From contig NZ_CP063121.1 in NCBI RefSeq assembly GCF_014931415.1, forward strand, positions 1,736,001 through 1,800,000: a stretch of 64,000 nucleotides of DNA. Direction: 5' to 3'. Position 1 is the first letter of the stretch. Every line of letters starts with the position of its first letter. Shown piece after piece: positions 35,443 to 45,727 of this stretch. Made by a program: the position numbers and the translations under genes. Below the pieces are notes generated by a model, which did not search any database, had not been told where the DNA came from, and worked only from the letters and a program-made list of their open reading frames with translations. Source of the stretch: Haemophilus parainfluenzae. Lineage in GTDB: Bacteria > Pseudomonadota > Gammaproteobacteria > Enterobacterales > Pasteurellaceae.

Positions 35443-36759
35443 TTAAGCTAAATATTCTAAAAATTCCCCTACCGTGTGGAAGGATCCAAATACCAGCACA
35501 ATGTCATTTTTACCCGCTTCTTTAACCGCACTTTGTACACCTTCAGCTACAGAATCTTCAGAAACACTTTTTGCTGATGGGCAAACTGTTGTTAATTTTG
35601 CATTTAGGTCATCGCCAGATTGACCACGGTAACCGCCTAATGTGACACAATACCATTGGTCAATAACAGAAGTAAGTTGGGTAAACACCGACTCCGCATC
35701 TTTATCTTTTAACATACCGCAAACGGCAATGATACGACCTGAAATCTGTGCTTTAAGTGCGGTCAATTTTTCGGCTAAATATTTTGCCGCATGAGGATTA
35801 TGCCCCACATCGATAATCACTTTTGGTAACTGTGAATAAGGGACATTCAAGCGTTCTGCCAGTTTTTCTAGCTGATTACCTTTCAATTGTTGGAAACGAC
35901 CAACTAATTCCACTTCAATTAATGAACGTTTAATGGTCTCGACAGAAATATCAAAAGGTAATTGCTCAACAGCCGCCAAAGCGGTTGCTGCATTGGCTAA
36001 TGGAATTTGGCAAAATGGCAGATTTTCTAACCGCACTTTGTTGCTCTGCCACATCCAAGTTTGCTCATTGGCTTTAAACGACCAATTAACATCTCGGCGT
36101 GAAACGTAGCAATGTAATTTCTCCGCTTGTTCTAACATAGGTTGCGGAACATTTGGCTCGCCAATCACAACAGGTTTATTCGCACGAAAAATACCCGCTT
36201 TTTCAAAGCTAATTTCTTCACGTGTTGAACCCAGAAAATCTGTATGATCAATATCAATACTGGTGATAACCGCCAGATCATTATCCACAATATTCGTTGC
36301 GTCCAAACGCCCACCAAGCCCCACTTCCAAAATCACGACATCAAGCTTCGCTTGTTTAAATAAATGCAAAGCCGACAACGTGCTAAATTCAAAATAAGTG
36401 AGAGACTGCGTTTTATGTTTTTCGATAAAATCAAAAGAAGCGGTATGCATTTCATCCGGCAAGTCTTGGTTTTGAATACGAACCCGCTCGTTATAACGCA
36501 ATAAATGAGGTGAGGAATACACACCCACACGCAAACCATGATTTAACAAAATGGTTTCAAGCAAACGGCAAGTCGTACCTTTGCCATTTGTGCCCCCTAC
36601 CGTGATCACATAAGGTGCGGGATTCAAAAGGTCCAGTTCTTCTGCCACTAACTTAATACGCTCTAGCCCTAAATCAATCGCTTTGAAGTGACTGTTTTCC
36701 AAATAAGAAAGCCACTCAGCGAGTGGCGAAGTGGCTTTTAAATTCATTGTATTAGGCAT
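35443..36759 (-). CDS. folC: Bifunctional folylpolyglutamate synthase/dihydrofolate synthase
   Basis: FolC adds glutamate to dihydropteroate and then further glutamates to folates. The protein shows the Mur-ligase-like fold: ATP loop [15 protein letters not shown] near residue 55, [26 protein letters not shown], and [13 protein letters not shown] in the C-terminal domain. The chosen ATG at 36759 ([16 protein letters not shown], 438 residues) overlaps the last codons of accD by 8 bp; 36747 is an alternative, and a TTG at 36768 is less likely. The accD-folC pairing is conserved in gamma-proteobacteria. A coding USS occurs near 35757. Confidence 0.94.
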   Translation of the reverse strand: MPNTMNLKATSPLAEWLSYLENSHFKAIDLGLERIKLVAEELDLLNPAPYVITVGGTNGKGTTCRLLETILLNHGLRVGVYSSPHLLRYNERVRIQNQDLPDEMHTASFDFIEKHKTQSLTYFEFSTLSALHLFKQAKLDVVILEVGLGGRLDATNIVDNDLAVITSIDIDHTDFLGSTREEISFEKAGIFRANKPVVIGEPNVPQPMLEQAEKLHCYVSRRDVNWSFKANEQTWMWQSNKVRLENLPFCQIPLANAATALAAVEQLPFDISVETIKRSLIEVELVGRFQQLKGNQLEKLAERLNVPYSQLPKVIIDVGHNPHAAKYLAEKLTALKAQISGRIIAVCGMLKDKDAESVFTQLTSVIDQWYCVTLGGYRGQSGDDLNAKLTTVCPSAKSVSEDSVAEGVQSAVKEAGKNDIVLVFGSFHTVGEFLEYLA

Positions 36760-37642
36760 TTTCAACAACTTCTACTTCAACAAAAGGTGAAGGTTGATTG
36801 GTGAGTTTGCTTAAAAGGTTTCCAAGGGTTGAACGCATTTCTGAACGTTTCACGATCATATCAATCGCCCCTTTCTCAAGTAAGAATTCACTACGTTGGA
36901 AGCCTTCTGGTAATTTCTCACGTACAGTTTGTTCGATAACACGTGGGCCTGCAAAACCAATTAATGCTTTTGGCTCGGCGATGTTTACATCACCTAACAT
37001 GGCAAAACTTGCAGATACCCCACCTAATGTTGGGTCGGTTAATACCGAAATAAACGGCACACCTTTTTCACGCATTTTTGCCAACACCGCACTGGTTTTC
37101 GCCATTTGCATTAAGGAGAAAAGTGCTTCTTGCATACGTGCACCACCACTCGCAGAGAAACAAACAAACGGACAATTTAATTCCATTGCTTTTTCCGCCG
37201 CTTTCACAAATTTTGCACCCACAACCGATCCCATTGAGCCGCCCATGAAGCTAAAGTTTGAAGCAGCAACAACAATAGGCATATTGTAAAGTGTACCGGT
37301 CATTGTGATTAATGCATCTTTTTCACCGGTTTCTTTTTGTGCAGCAGTAATACGATCTTTATATTTTTTTAAATCTTTAAATTTAAGAATATCTTTTGGT
37401 TCTAAATCAGCCGATAATTCTTGGCTTGAACCTTCATCTAACAAGGCTAAAAGGCGCTCACGAGCATCAATACGCATATGATGACCGCATTTTGGACAAA
37501 CATATAAATTACGTTTTACTTCTTCACCGTAAAGAACTTGTTCACAAGAGGTACATTTTGTCCAAACCCCTTCTGGTACATTAGCTTTACGTGATGCAGA
37601 GGAAGAGGTTCCTTTGCTAAAAATTCTATCAATCCAGCTCAT
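36752..37642 (-). CDS. accD: Acetyl-CoA carboxylase carboxyltransferase beta subunit
   Basis: AccD forms the carboxyltransferase of acetyl-CoA carboxylase with AccA and makes malonyl-CoA. The 296 residues have an N-terminal zinc ribbon (Cys30, Cys33, Cys49, Cys52) and the crotonase-like core with [35 protein letters not shown] and [17 protein letters not shown]. Length is near E. coli AccD (304). Its 3' end overlaps folC. truA lies downstream of folC in some genomes; here truA is upstream of accD in the same direction with a 65-bp gap. Confidence 0.96.
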   Translation of the reverse strand: MSWIDRIFSKGTSSSASRKANVPEGVWTKCTSCEQVLYGEEVKRNLYVCPKCGHHMRIDARERLLALLDEGSSQELSADLEPKDILKFKDLKKYKDRITAAQKETGEKDALITMTGTLYNMPIVVAASNFSFMGGSMGSVVGAKFVKAAEKAMELNCPFVCFSASGGARMQEALFSLMQMAKTSAVLAKMREKGVPFISVLTDPTLGGVSASFAMLGDVNIAEPKALIGFAGPRVIEQTVREKLPEGFQRSEFLLEKGAIDMIVKRSEMRSTLGNLLSKLTNQPSPFVEVEVVENA

Positions 37643-37707
37643 TTTTTACCTTTTTTATTAACTAGAAAAGTTTGCGTATTTAATCATAATTTAGCGAAAT
37701 TTGCTAG

Positions 37708-38502
37708 TCAGATGAGATTATCTTCTAAAAACAATGGTCCTAAATTTTTCTGTGGAATCGCAAATTTTTCAGGATAAATCACATTGACTAAATACAGGCC
37801 TTCTGGTTTCGCTGTTGGCGCGGCCAATTTACGATCTTTTTGTTCTAACAACCATTTCATCCACTCAACGGGTTGATTGCCTGCACCGACTTCAATTAAG
37901 CTTCCTACAATGTTACGCACCATGTGATGCACAAAGGCATTAGCTTGAATATCCACAATAATGTACTGCCCTTTTCGCACGACATTTAAATGATGCACAT
38001 TTCGCCAAGGGGTATTCGACTGACATTGTGCCGCGCGGAAAGAGGAAAAATCATTTTCACCCAATAAGAACTGCCCCGCTTGGTGCATTTTCTTTTCGTC
38101 TAAATCTAAATGGCAATGAGTAATCCCTTCCGGCAAAATGGCTGAACGTAATTTATTGCAATACAAGATATAGCGATAACGACGCGCGGTTGCAGAAAAA
38201 CGGGCGTGAAATTCATCATCCACCACTTTTGCCCAACTCACTGAAATGTCATCAGGCAAATTTGCATTAGTCCCAAATACCCAAGCTTTTTCAGGGCGAA
38301 CAGCGGTAGTTTCAAAATGCACCACTTGTCCTGTGCCATGTACACCAGAGTCTGTTCTGCCCGCACAAAACACTTCAATTTTTTCATTTGCCACGAAAGA
38401 TAACGCTTTTTCTAATTCTTCTTGTACACTGCGCACTTTCTCTTGTCGCTGCCAGCCACAATACTGTTTTCCGTTATATTCAATACCTAAGGCTATCTTC
38501 AT
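37708..38502 (-). CDS. truA: tRNA pseudouridine synthase A (positions 38-40)
   Basis: TruA converts uridines 38-40 of the anticodon stem to pseudouridine. The 264-residue protein contains the catalytic aspartate in [15 protein letters not shown] (Asp51), RYRYILYCN, and the late [18 protein letters not shown] motif. Length is near E. coli TruA (270). It is followed by accD-folC on the same strand, matching the common truA-(dedA)-accD-folC neighbourhood. Confidence 0.96.
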   Translation of the reverse strand: MKIALGIEYNGKQYCGWQRQEKVRSVQEELEKALSFVANEKIEVFCAGRTDSGVHGTGQVVHFETTAVRPEKAWVFGTNANLPDDISVSWAKVVDDEFHARFSATARRYRYILYCNKLRSAILPEGITHCHLDLDEKKMHQAGQFLLGENDFSSFRAAQCQSNTPWRNVHHLNVVRKGQYIIVDIQANAFVHHMVRNIVGSLIEVGAGNQPVEWMKWLLEQKDRKLAAPTAKPEGLYLVNVIYPEKFAIPQKNLGPLFLEDNLI

Positions 38503-38556
38503 TGGAAAATACTCCTAAAACGATTTCAAATTTGACCGCACTTTGCCCGAAAAGAA

Positions 38557-38588
38557 AAAACACCAATAACTCATCATTATTGGTGTTC
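38557..38588 (-). terminator. Terminator of rplY
   Basis: CACCAATA (38561-38568) pairs with TATTGGTG (38578-38585). A-rich sequence at 38551-38560 supplies a T tract on the minus strand just beyond the rplY stop. A USS lies next to it at about 38533-38543. Confidence 0.78.
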
Positions 38589-38605
38589 TTATCACAAGCT
38601 AAAAA

Positions 38606-38893
38606 TTAAGCACGTTTGAAGTCAATGTGAACCAATTTTGGTTTGAATGGGTGACGTTGCATTGCTTGAACTTTCACTGCAACTTCTTTACCTTCAACCA
38701 CTAAAGTGATTACATCGCTATAGAAAGAATCGTGAGCTTGTGCGTTGTTTAATTCATCGTGATTTAAGATGATTGAAACAGGTGCTTCGCTGCCACCATA
38801 AATGATTGCAGGGATTTGACCGTTGTGACGCAGGCGGCGGCTCGCACCCTTACCTTGCGCTTGACGAACTTCAGCGTTAAATTTAAATGCCAT
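38606..38893 (-). CDS. rplY: 50S ribosomal protein L25
   Basis: L25 binds 5S rRNA in the large subunit. The 95-residue short-form protein matches E. coli L25 (94 residues), with the typical [21 protein letters not shown]-terminus, PAIIYGG and the C-terminal [15 protein letters not shown]. It is monocistronic with its own terminator. The start ATG is preceded by AAGAGAACAT. No CTC-type C-terminal extension is present. Confidence 0.97.
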   Translation of the reverse strand: MAFKFNAEVRQAQGKGASRRLRHNGQIPAIIYGGSEAPVSIILNHDELNNAQAHDSFYSDVITLVVEGKEVAVKVQAMQRHPFKPKLVHIDFKRA

Positions 38894-39119
38894 TTTAATG
38901 TTCTCTTGATTAAAAGTTTAAAATAAAAAATTGCAGGCGACCCAGCAATTTTCCTAAATTTGCTCAAAGACAAACTTTGAGAGCGACGGATTATAAAATA
39001 TTCAGCCCCACAATGCAAATTTACGCAGCAAATTTTTTCTAGGCTTTTCAAGGCAAAGCGATTAAAATGAACCCCAATTTTTAATTAATTTTAACTAACT
39101 GATTGTAAGTGGGTTTCAA

Positions 39120-39728
39120 ATGGAATTTCTTATCAGCTTTTTTACCGATTACGGTTATTGGGCGGTGCTATTTGTTCTGATTATTTGTGGCTTTGGTGTA
39201 CCCATTCCAGAAGATATCACGCTTGTCTCCGGCGGTGTGATTGCTGGTCTCTATCCTGAAAGCGTCAATTCCCACTTAATGTTAGTCGTGAGTATGATTG
39301 GCGTACTTGCCGGTGATTCAACCATGTACTGGCTTGGTCGCATTTACGGCACACGAATTCTTCGTTTCCGCCCAATGCGTAAAATCGTCACATTAGAACG
39401 CCTCAAAATGGTACGTGAAAAATTTGACCAATACGGCAACCGTGTTCTATTTGTTGCTCGTTTCTTACCAGGCTTACGCGCACCAATTTATATGGTTTCT
39501 GGCATTACCCGCCGCGTCAGCTACACCCGCTTTGTATTAATTGATTTCTGCGCCGCAATTATTTCTGTGCCAATTTGGGTTTACCTTGGCGAATTTGGTG
39601 CGAAAAACTTAGATTGGTTACACGAACAAATTCAAAAAGGCCAACTCGTGATTTATATCCTAATCGGTGTTTTAGCTCTGTACCTATTTTGGAAATGGAA
39701 AAAAGCGAAGAAATCCAAAGCTAACTAA
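39120..39728 (+). CDS. DedA-family inner-membrane protein
   Basis: DedA proteins are polytopic inner-membrane proteins needed for membrane homeostasis; recent work on the wider family supports an undecaprenyl-phosphate or phospholipid flippase role. The 202 residues show the family block GFGVPIPEDITLVSGGVIAG near residue 24, GDSTMYWLGRIYG, and FVARFLPGLRAPIYMVSGI with the conserved arginines. A final helix is followed by a very basic KWKKAKKSKAN tail. Which E. coli paralogue it matches is uncertain. It stands alone between rplY and ribE, ending at a USS-pair terminator. Confidence 0.9.
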   Translation: MEFLISFFTDYGYWAVLFVLIICGFGVPIPEDITLVSGGVIAGLYPESVNSHLMLVVSMIGVLAGDSTMYWLGRIYGTRILRFRPMRKIVTLERLKMVREKFDQYGNRVLFVARFLPGLRAPIYMVSGITRRVSYTRFVLIDFCAAIISVPIWVYLGEFGAKNLDWLHEQIQKGQLVIYILIGVLALYLFWKWKKAKKSKAN

Positions 39729-39744
39729 TCTCATATAATTCAAT

Positions 39745-39790
39745 AAAAAGTGCGGTAAAAAAACAACATCGTTTTCTACCGCACTTTTTT
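39745..39790. terminator. USS inverted-pair terminator between dedA-like gene and ribE
   Basis: AAAAAGTGCGGTA (39745-39757) and TACCGCACTTTTTT (about 39777-39790) form a long stem with T-rich flanks on both strands. It separates convergent genes. Confidence 0.85.
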
Positions 39791-39798
39791 CATTCCAA

Positions 39799-40410
39799 CT
39801 AAGCTTTAGCGGCTAAATATCGTTCCACCGTATCCACAATCGCTTGTGTTTGTGGATCGATTTCGATATTCACTAAATCGCCAATTTGCCGTTTGCTAAT
39901 CAGGGTTCGATGTAGGGTTTCTGGAATTAAATTCACGCAGAATTCATCGTCTTTTACTTCACCGATAGTAAGACTGATACCGTCAATCGCAATAAATCCT
40001 TTTGTTAGGATATATTTCATCACATCTTTATTAGGCAATTTAAACCAAACCTGACGATTGTTTTCGCTTTCGATAATTTGTGAAACGCTTGCGGTACAAT
40101 AAACGTGACCAGATAAAATATGTCCACCAATTTCTGCGCCCATTTGCATTGCGCGTTCGATATTCACAAAATCCCCGGCTTTTAAGCCGCCGAGATTGGT
40201 GATGCGCAAGGTTTCTTGCATTAAATCAAAGCTGACAAGATCATCGTGAATTTCAGTCACTGTTAAGCACACACCGTTATTCGCCACGGATGCACCGATT
40301 TCTAAGCCTTTTCGCATTTCAGCTGGTAATTTTACGATCTGTGTTCTAAAATCATCGCTGTCTTTAATTGCATAAATTTGGGCGATGCCCTGTACAATAC
40401 CCGTAAACAT
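39799..40410 (-). CDS. ribE: Riboflavin synthase, alpha subunit
   Basis: This enzyme dismutates two molecules of 6,7-dimethyl-8-ribityllumazine into riboflavin. The protein is made of two homologous lumazine-binding domains: the first starts with the hallmark MFTGIVQG and includes GVCLTVTEI and NIERAMQMG; the second has GGHILSGHV and the matching [14 protein letters not shown]. The frame opens at 40497, but the ATG at 40410 after GAAGGAATAAT gives the invariant MFTG start and 203 residues. It is called ribC in E. coli. It is divergent from norM with only 45 bp between starts, as in several Pasteurellaceae. Confidence 0.95.
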   Translation of the reverse strand: MFTGIVQGIAQIYAIKDSDDFRTQIVKLPAEMRKGLEIGASVANNGVCLTVTEIHDDLVSFDLMQETLRITNLGGLKAGDFVNIERAMQMGAEIGGHILSGHVYCTASVSQIIESENNRQVWFKLPNKDVMKYILTKGFIAIDGISLTIGEVKDDEFCVNLIPETLHRTLISKRQIGDLVNIEIDPQTQAIVDTVERYLAAKA

Positions 40411-40455
40411 TATTATTCCTTCATTAAAAATTTTTCCAATATTATAGCAAAATTT

Positions 40456-41853
40456 ATGAATTCTCGTCTTTTTTCTCAATACCGTATTGATATTCAAAAA
40501 CTTATCCGAATTGCGACACCTATCGGGCTTGCCCAGTTAGCTCAAACTGGCATGGGTACCGTGGATGTGATTATGGCGGGGCGTGTGAGCTCGGCTGATG
40601 TAGGCGGTGTCGGTATTGGTGCCTCCATTTGGCTACCTTTGGTGCTTTTCGGTCAAGGCTTATTACTCGCCTTGCCACCAACAATTTCCTATTTAAATGG
40701 ATCTGGACAGCGCCATCGCATTGCTCACCAAGTGAGACAAGGCCTTTGGATTTCATTTTTAGTGATGATTCCCCTTGCACTCATCATCTATCATAATGAT
40801 TTCATATTACAGTTTATGAATATGGATGCCCACATGGCAGATGTGACGATGAATTATTTGCGTGCGATGGTGTGGGGCTTACCTGCCTATTTATTGCTGA
40901 TTAATTTCCGCTGTTTGAATGATGGCATTGCTAAAACAAAACCCGCCATGGTGATTACCTTCATGGGGTTAATGCTGAACATTCCGCTGAATTATATGTT
41001 TATTTACGGCAAATTTGGTGCGCCTGCATTGGGCGGTGTCGGTTGTGGTGTGGCAACGGCTATTGTCAACTGGGCAATGGCAATCTTAATGATTACCTAC
41101 TCTGCCAAAAACTATAATGAACGTAGTTTGAAAGTCTTTGAAAAGATTATTGAAAAGCCAGACATCAAAACACTGAAAAAATTGACCGCACTTGGCTTGC
41201 CTATTGCCATTGCTCTGTGCAGTGAAGTATCACTCTTTGCGTTAAGTAGTTTGTTACTTTCCCCATTAGGTGCGGATGTGGTCGCCAGCCACCAAATTGC
41301 CTTAAATACCAGTGCCGTAGCCTTTATGTTCCCCATGTCTATTGCGATGGCTGCTACCATTTTAGTGGCGCAAGAACTGGGTAATCACGCACCACAAAAA
41401 GCCAAAATTATGGCTCACGCGGCTATTATTCTTGGCTTGATTGTGGCAAGTGTATTGGCGTTGGTGATTTGGGTATTTAGTGCAGAGATTGCCGCATTAA
41501 TTGTAGGCGATAATGCTACTGTTATTGCCCTTTCAGGCAGCTTATTAGCGATGGCTGCGATTTATCAATTTTCAGATTCAGTGCAAGTCGTCGTGAGCGG
41601 TATTTTACGTGGCTATAAAGACACTAAAATTATCCTTTATATCACGTTACTTGCCTATTGGGGCGTGGGTATCCCTGTTGGTTATATTCTTTCCCGCACG
41701 GATTGGATTGTTCCAAGCATCGGTGCAAAAGGTTTCTGGGTTGCCTTTATCATTGCATTAACCATTGCAGCGGCTTTACTCTTTATGCGTATGCGAAAAA
41801 TCCAATCACAATCTGATGAAGCCATTATTCAACAGTTAGAAAGATTGAAATAG
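40456..41853 (+). CDS. norM: MATE-family multidrug efflux pump NorM/HmrM
   Basis: This inner-membrane antiporter exports cationic drugs, and H. influenzae HmrM is a characterised Na+-coupled member. The 465-residue protein has twelve predicted membrane helices in two halves and MATE motifs such as [22 protein letters not shown] near residue 18 and [23 protein letters not shown] sequence at the start of the second half. The frame opens at 40378 but would run through ribE; the ATG at 40456 gives the family length. A bidirectional USS palindrome follows the stop. Confidence 0.93.
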   Translation: MNSRLFSQYRIDIQKLIRIATPIGLAQLAQTGMGTVDVIMAGRVSSADVGGVGIGASIWLPLVLFGQGLLLALPPTISYLNGSGQRHRIAHQVRQGLWISFLVMIPLALIIYHNDFILQFMNMDAHMADVTMNYLRAMVWGLPAYLLLINFRCLNDGIAKTKPAMVITFMGLMLNIPLNYMFIYGKFGAPALGGVGCGVATAIVNWAMAILMITYSAKNYNERSLKVFEKIIEKPDIKTLKKLTALGLPIAIALCSEVSLFALSSLLLSPLGADVVASHQIALNTSAVAFMFPMSIAMAATILVAQELGNHAPQKAKIMAHAAIILGLIVASVLALVIWVFSAEIAALIVGDNATVIALSGSLLAMAAIYQFSDSVQVVVSGILRGYKDTKIILYITLLAYWGVGIPVGYILSRTDWIVPSIGAKGFWVAFIIALTIAAALLFMRMRKIQSQSDEAIIQQLERLK

Positions 41854-41860
41854 TTAAAGT

Positions 41861-41892
41861 AAAAAGTGCGGTCGAATTTGACCGCACTTTTG
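41861..41892. terminator. USS palindrome terminator, left copy of a direct repeat
   Basis: AAAAGTGCGGTCGAA/TTTGACCGCACTTTT forms a near-perfect palindrome with flanking T tract, ending norM and the orphan gene. The 40 bases from 41861 recur almost unchanged at 42584-42623. Confidence 0.87.
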
Positions 41893-41900
41893 TCTTCTAC
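41861..41900 (+). repeat. Direct repeat flanking the orphan gene, left copy
   Basis: The 40 bases here equal those at 42584-42623 except for one base (C at 41897, T at 42620). The repeat includes the whole USS palindrome and the following GTCTT. The two copies are 723 bp apart in the same orientation. Confidence 0.9.
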
Positions 41901-42464
41901 CTATTTAAATACTTTAGCAAATCCCAGTAATACATTTCGGTCATAGTCATAAAATTCATATTTATCCAAAAGTACATCATTCCAACAATAATTTTTCTTA
42001 TCTGTACTTTTTATAAAATAATGACCAGGTTTAGCAATAAGAAATGATGAGAAATCCTCAGAAAAAATAACAAACTCACCACTATAGTATGAGATTAATG
42101 ACCCTGCACATTTTTTAAAAAATCTATTATTTGAACGTGATTTCATAACAATAGGTGGGATATTTTCATTTTTTATATGATTTAAATCATCATAACTAAA
42201 GACTACAGGAATAGCGTACAAACAATCGAATTCTTTAAGGAATCCAGATATATATAAATCAGTTCTACACTCATCGGAATAATCATCATCTAGAAACTCT
42301 ATAAATTTATACTTCCTAAAATTTTTATAATTATACTCTTCTTTATCAAAGTTAATTAAGTACTTATAGTTATTGAATACTTTTTCTATCTCATCTTCAA
42401 AAAATAAAATATCATTTTTATCTAATGTTTTTTTATAATCTTCATACCAAGAATTACTCTCCAT
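41901..42464 (-). CDS. Hypothetical protein, AT-rich orphan gene
   Basis: I do not recognise this 187-residue protein. It is rich in Asp, Glu, Lys, Asn, Phe and Tyr, has no signal peptide or membrane helix, and shows no cofactor or catalytic motif I can name. The DNA is visibly more AT-rich than its neighbours and lacks a coding USS. The chosen ATG at 42464 has GAGG 6 bases upstream; a GTG at 42509 would add 15 residues without a clear ribosome-binding site. It lies between norM and rng inside two nearly identical 40-bp direct repeats, which suggests a late insertion. Size, acidity and orphan state resemble immunity proteins of toxin systems, but that is only a guess. Confidence 0.65.
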   Translation of the reverse strand: MESNSWYEDYKKTLDKNDILFFEDEIEKVFNNYKYLINFDKEEYNYKNFRKYKFIEFLDDDYSDECRTDLYISGFLKEFDCLYAIPVVFSYDDLNHIKNENIPPIVMKSRSNNRFFKKCAGSLISYYSGEFVIFSEDFSSFLIAKPGHYFIKSTDKKNYCWNDVLLDKYEFYDYDRNVLLGFAKVFK

Positions 42465-42583
42465 ATACCGCCTCAAAATTCGCCATTCTATATCAATTAG
42501 ATTAAGCACTTATTTAATTTATTATTCGGATTACTTACAACGTGACACACTAAGAAGTATATCCCATCAAAATTTGATAACAT

Positions 42584-42615
42584 AAAAAGTGCGGTCGAAT
42601 TTGACCGCACTTTTG
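42584..42615 (-). terminator. USS palindrome terminator after rng
   Basis: AAAAGTGCGGTCGAA/TTTGACCGCACTTTT, directly downstream of the rng stop on the minus strand, with an A run at 42584-42588 that becomes a T tract. Confidence 0.82.
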
Positions 42616-42623
42616 TCTTTTAC
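42584..42623 (+). repeat. Direct repeat flanking the orphan gene, right copy
   Basis: This is the second copy of the 40-base repeat (39 of 40 identical to 41861-41900). Its USS palindrome (42584-42615) probably also ends rng, whose stop lies at 42620-42622 inside the repeat. Confidence 0.9.
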
Positions 42624-44095
42624 ATCACCACCACATCAAACTGTTCTTGGTTGTAGTACTGCTCTGTTTTGACCTGAACCTGTTTGCTGATGAACATTTC
42701 GATCTCTGGCAATAAACCATGCGATTCTTCTTTGATTAAGTAATCCGCTACAGCTGGAGAGGCATAAACCACAAATTGTTCACTCGAGAATAAGTGGTTA
42801 ACGCGAATAATCTCTCGCATAATTTCATAGCATACCGTTTCGACAGTTTTCACGCGTCCACGACCTTGGCAAGTTGGGCATTCATCACACAAAATGTGCT
42901 CTAAACTTTCACGTGTGCGTTTACGGGTCATTTCCACTAAACCAAGTTGAGTAAAACCATTCACATTGGTTTTTACGCGATCTTTTGATAGCGCTTCTTC
43001 CAAGGATTCAATCACGCGATTACGATGCTCATCGGTTTGCATATCAATAAAATCAATTATGATAATACCGCCTAAATTACGCAGTTGTAGCTGCTGTGCA
43101 ATGGCTTTAGTGGCTTCAATATTGGTGTTAAAAATTGTTTCATCTAAATTTCGATGACCGACGAATGCACCGGTATTGATATCAATGGTCGTCATGGCTT
43201 CGGTTTGCTCAATAATGAGATAGCCGCCAGATTTTAAATTCACGCGTTTTTCAAGTGCATTTTGAATACCACGTTCTACACCATAAATATCAAAAATCGG
43301 CTGACTGCCCGTATAAAGCATTAATTTCTCACTTAATTCTGGCATAAATTCATCGGTAAATTCTTTCACTTCGTTAAAACAAAGTTTGGAATCAATATGA
43401 ATTTTCTCTAAATTGGCGCCGATAAAATCACGCAAAATACGCTGTGGCAATGCGGGTTCACCATAAATTTTAGAACGGGTTGGATATTTGCCTTTACGCT
43501 CAAGTACTTTACGCCATAAACGTTTTAAAAATTCCGCATCTTGGCGCAATTCTTCTTCTGTTGCGCCTTCGGTGGCGGTACGAATAATAAAACCGCCTAA
43601 CTCATCACAAAAAGGCTCAACAAGCGCTTTTAATCTTGCTCGCTCTTCTTCACTTTCAATACGTTGTGAGACACCAACATGGCTATTTTCAGGCATAAAG
43701 ACGAGATAACGAGAAGGCAATGTAATATCTGTAGTTAATCTTGCACCTTTGGTGCCCAAAGGATCTTTTACCACTTGTACTACGATATCCTGTCCTTCGC
43801 GTACGAGTTCAGAAATGCTTTTTGCTCGGAATTGCTTTTGTTCGTTCACATCCACACACTCGGTATGTGAAACAATATCAGAAGCATGCAAAAATGCGGC
43901 TTTTTCTAAACCGATATCCACAAACGCAGACTGCATCCCCGGTAAAACACGGGTGACTCGCCCTTTATAAATATTCCCCACGATGCCACGTTTGGCTTGA
44001 CGTTCAATATGAACCTCTTTTAAAACCCCCGTTTCCACCAGCGCAACGCGGGTTTCATTGGGCGTAACATTCATTAATAATTCAACAGAATTCAT
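42620..44095 (-). CDS. rng: Ribonuclease G
   Basis: RNase G is a 5'-end-sensing endoribonuclease that matures the 16S rRNA 5' end and decays some mRNAs. The 491 residues show an S1 domain at about 35-120 (GNIYKGRVTRVLPGMQSAFVDIG), the catalytic DNase I-like domain with TTIDINTGAFVG and IIIDFIDM carrying the Mg-binding aspartates, and the zinc-link CPTCQGRG (CPxC). It lacks the long C-terminal scaffold of RNase E; length equals E. coli RNase G (489). The last codons and stop lie in the 40-bp repeat that borders the orphan gene. Confidence 0.95.
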   Translation of the reverse strand: MNSVELLMNVTPNETRVALVETGVLKEVHIERQAKRGIVGNIYKGRVTRVLPGMQSAFVDIGLEKAAFLHASDIVSHTECVDVNEQKQFRAKSISELVREGQDIVVQVVKDPLGTKGARLTTDITLPSRYLVFMPENSHVGVSQRIESEEERARLKALVEPFCDELGGFIIRTATEGATEEELRQDAEFLKRLWRKVLERKGKYPTRSKIYGEPALPQRILRDFIGANLEKIHIDSKLCFNEVKEFTDEFMPELSEKLMLYTGSQPIFDIYGVERGIQNALEKRVNLKSGGYLIIEQTEAMTTIDINTGAFVGHRNLDETIFNTNIEATKAIAQQLQLRNLGGIIIIDFIDMQTDEHRNRVIESLEEALSKDRVKTNVNGFTQLGLVEMTRKRTRESLEHILCDECPTCQGRGRVKTVETVCYEIMREIIRVNHLFSSEQFVVYASPAVADYLIKEESHGLLPEIEMFISKQVQVKTEQYYNQEQFDVVVM

Positions 44096-44212
44096 TTTTT
44101 CGACCTTAGTTTTAATGGTATAAGTCTATCGAAAAGGAAAATAGAATAATAGACCCAAATAAGGTAAAATATGACCTTTCTCAAATTTTCATGACTTTTT
44201 TTGAGGTATTTA

Positions 44213-45727
44213 ATGTTTGGTTTAGACCCAACACTTATTACTTTTAGTATTTATATTTTCGGCATGATTTTAATCGGTGTCCTTGCCTATTATTATACAA
44301 ACAACTTATCCGATTATATTTTAGGCGGCCGTAAACTCGGAAGTTTTGTGACAGCGATGTCTGCTGGAGCATCTGATATGTCCGGCTGGTTATTAATGGG
44401 CTTGCCGGGTGCGGTGTATGTATCTGGCCTGGTTGAAGGTTGGATCGCCATTGGTTTAATCCTTGGGGCTTATTTTAACTGGTTGCTCGTAGCTGGTCGT
44501 TTACGGATCTATACCGAATTTAACAACAATGCACTCACATTACCGGAATATTTCCACCATCGCTTTGGTACATCACATAATCTCTTAAAAATTGTGTCTG
44601 CAACAATCATCCTAGTATTCTTCACCATTTATTGTGGTTCCGGTGTGGTTGCAGGGGCGAAATTATTCCAAAACCTATTCTCAGTCGACTATTCCACAGC
44701 CATTTGGTACGGCGCATTAGCGACCATCGTCTATACCTTTATCGGTGGATTTTTAGCCGTAAGCTGGACGGATACCATTCAAGCTACATTAATGATTTTT
44801 GCACTGATTTTAACGCCTCTCTTTATCTTTTTAAGTTTGGGTGATGCATCACAATTTACTGAAGTGCTACATCAAGCAGAAATCGCAGCAAATAAAGACT
44901 TTACCGATTTATTTAGTTCTACTACACCATTAGGTTTATTAAGTTTAGCGGCTTGGGGCTTAGGTTATTTTGGTCAACCGCATATCCTTGCGCGCTTTAT
45001 GGCTGCTTACTCGGTGAAATCTCTCATTAAAGCACGCCGCATCAGTATGACATGGATGGTGATTTGTCTTGCCGGTGCAATTGGTATTGGCTTCTTCGGT
45101 ATTCCTTATTTCTTTGCTAACCCCAATGTAGCTGGCGTGGTAAATAATGAACCAGAACAAGTATTTATTGAACTGGCTAAATTGCTCTTTAATCCATGGA
45201 TTGCCGGTATTCTACTCTCTGCGATTTTAGCGGCAGTAATGAGTACACTTTCCGCTCAATTATTAATTTCTTCAAGTTCTATCACTGAGGATTTTTATAA
45301 AGGTTTTATTCGTCCAAAAGCTTCTGAAAAAGAATTAGTTTGGCTAGGTCGTGCAATGGTTTTAGTTATCGCGGGCATTGCGATTTGGATTGCACAAGAT
45401 GAAAACAGCAAAGTATTAAAACTCGTTGAATTTGCCTGGGCGGGCTTTGGTTCTGCATTTGGTCCTGTCGTGCTTTTCTCCTTATTCTGGAAACGCATGA
45501 CTTCATCAGCAGCGATGGCTGGCATGGTTGTCGGTGCAGTGGTTGTCTTTGCTTGGAAATCGGTGATTCCTGAAACCAGTGAATGGTTTAATGTCTATGA
45601 AATGATCCCAGGATTCATCCTTGCTAGCTTGGCGATTATTGTGGTTTCTCTCCTTTCCGCAGAACCTGAAAATGAAGTAAAAGAAACCTTTGAGAAAGCA
45701 GAAAAAGCCTATAAGGAAGCAAAATAA
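44213..45727 (+). CDS. putP: Sodium/proline symporter
   Basis: PutP imports proline with Na+. The 504-residue protein has about thirteen membrane helices of the SSS family, with the signatures [20 protein letters not shown] near residue 33 and [22 protein letters not shown] near residue 340 for Na+ binding. The frame opens at 44201, but the ATG at 44213 after TTGAGGT gives the usual MFGLDP start. Its stop overlaps cmoB as TAATG. No putA is nearby. Confidence 0.94.
   Translation: MFGLDPTLITFSIYIFGMILIGVLAYYYTNNLSDYILGGRKLGSFVTAMSAGASDMSGWLLMGLPGAVYVSGLVEGWIAIGLILGAYFNWLLVAGRLRIYTEFNNNALTLPEYFHHRFGTSHNLLKIVSATIILVFFTIYCGSGVVAGAKLFQNLFSVDYSTAIWYGALATIVYTFIGGFLAVSWTDTIQATLMIFALILTPLFIFLSLGDASQFTEVLHQAEIAANKDFTDLFSSTTPLGLLSLAAWGLGYFGQPHILARFMAAYSVKSLIKARRISMTWMVICLAGAIGIGFFGIPYFFANPNVAGVVNNEPEQVFIELAKLLFNPWIAGILLSAILAAVMSTLSAQLLISSSSITEDFYKGFIRPKASEKELVWLGRAMVLVIAGIAIWIAQDENSKVLKLVEFAWAGFGSAFGPVVLFSLFWKRMTSSAAMAGMVVGAVVVFAWKSVIPETSEWFNVYEMIPGFILASLAIIVVSLLSAEPENEVKETFEKAEKAYKEAK

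Noticed and set aside
36798..37289. A 163-codon plus-strand frame opposite accD
   Set aside because: It is antisense to a highly conserved gene, with no ribosome-binding site or recognisable product.
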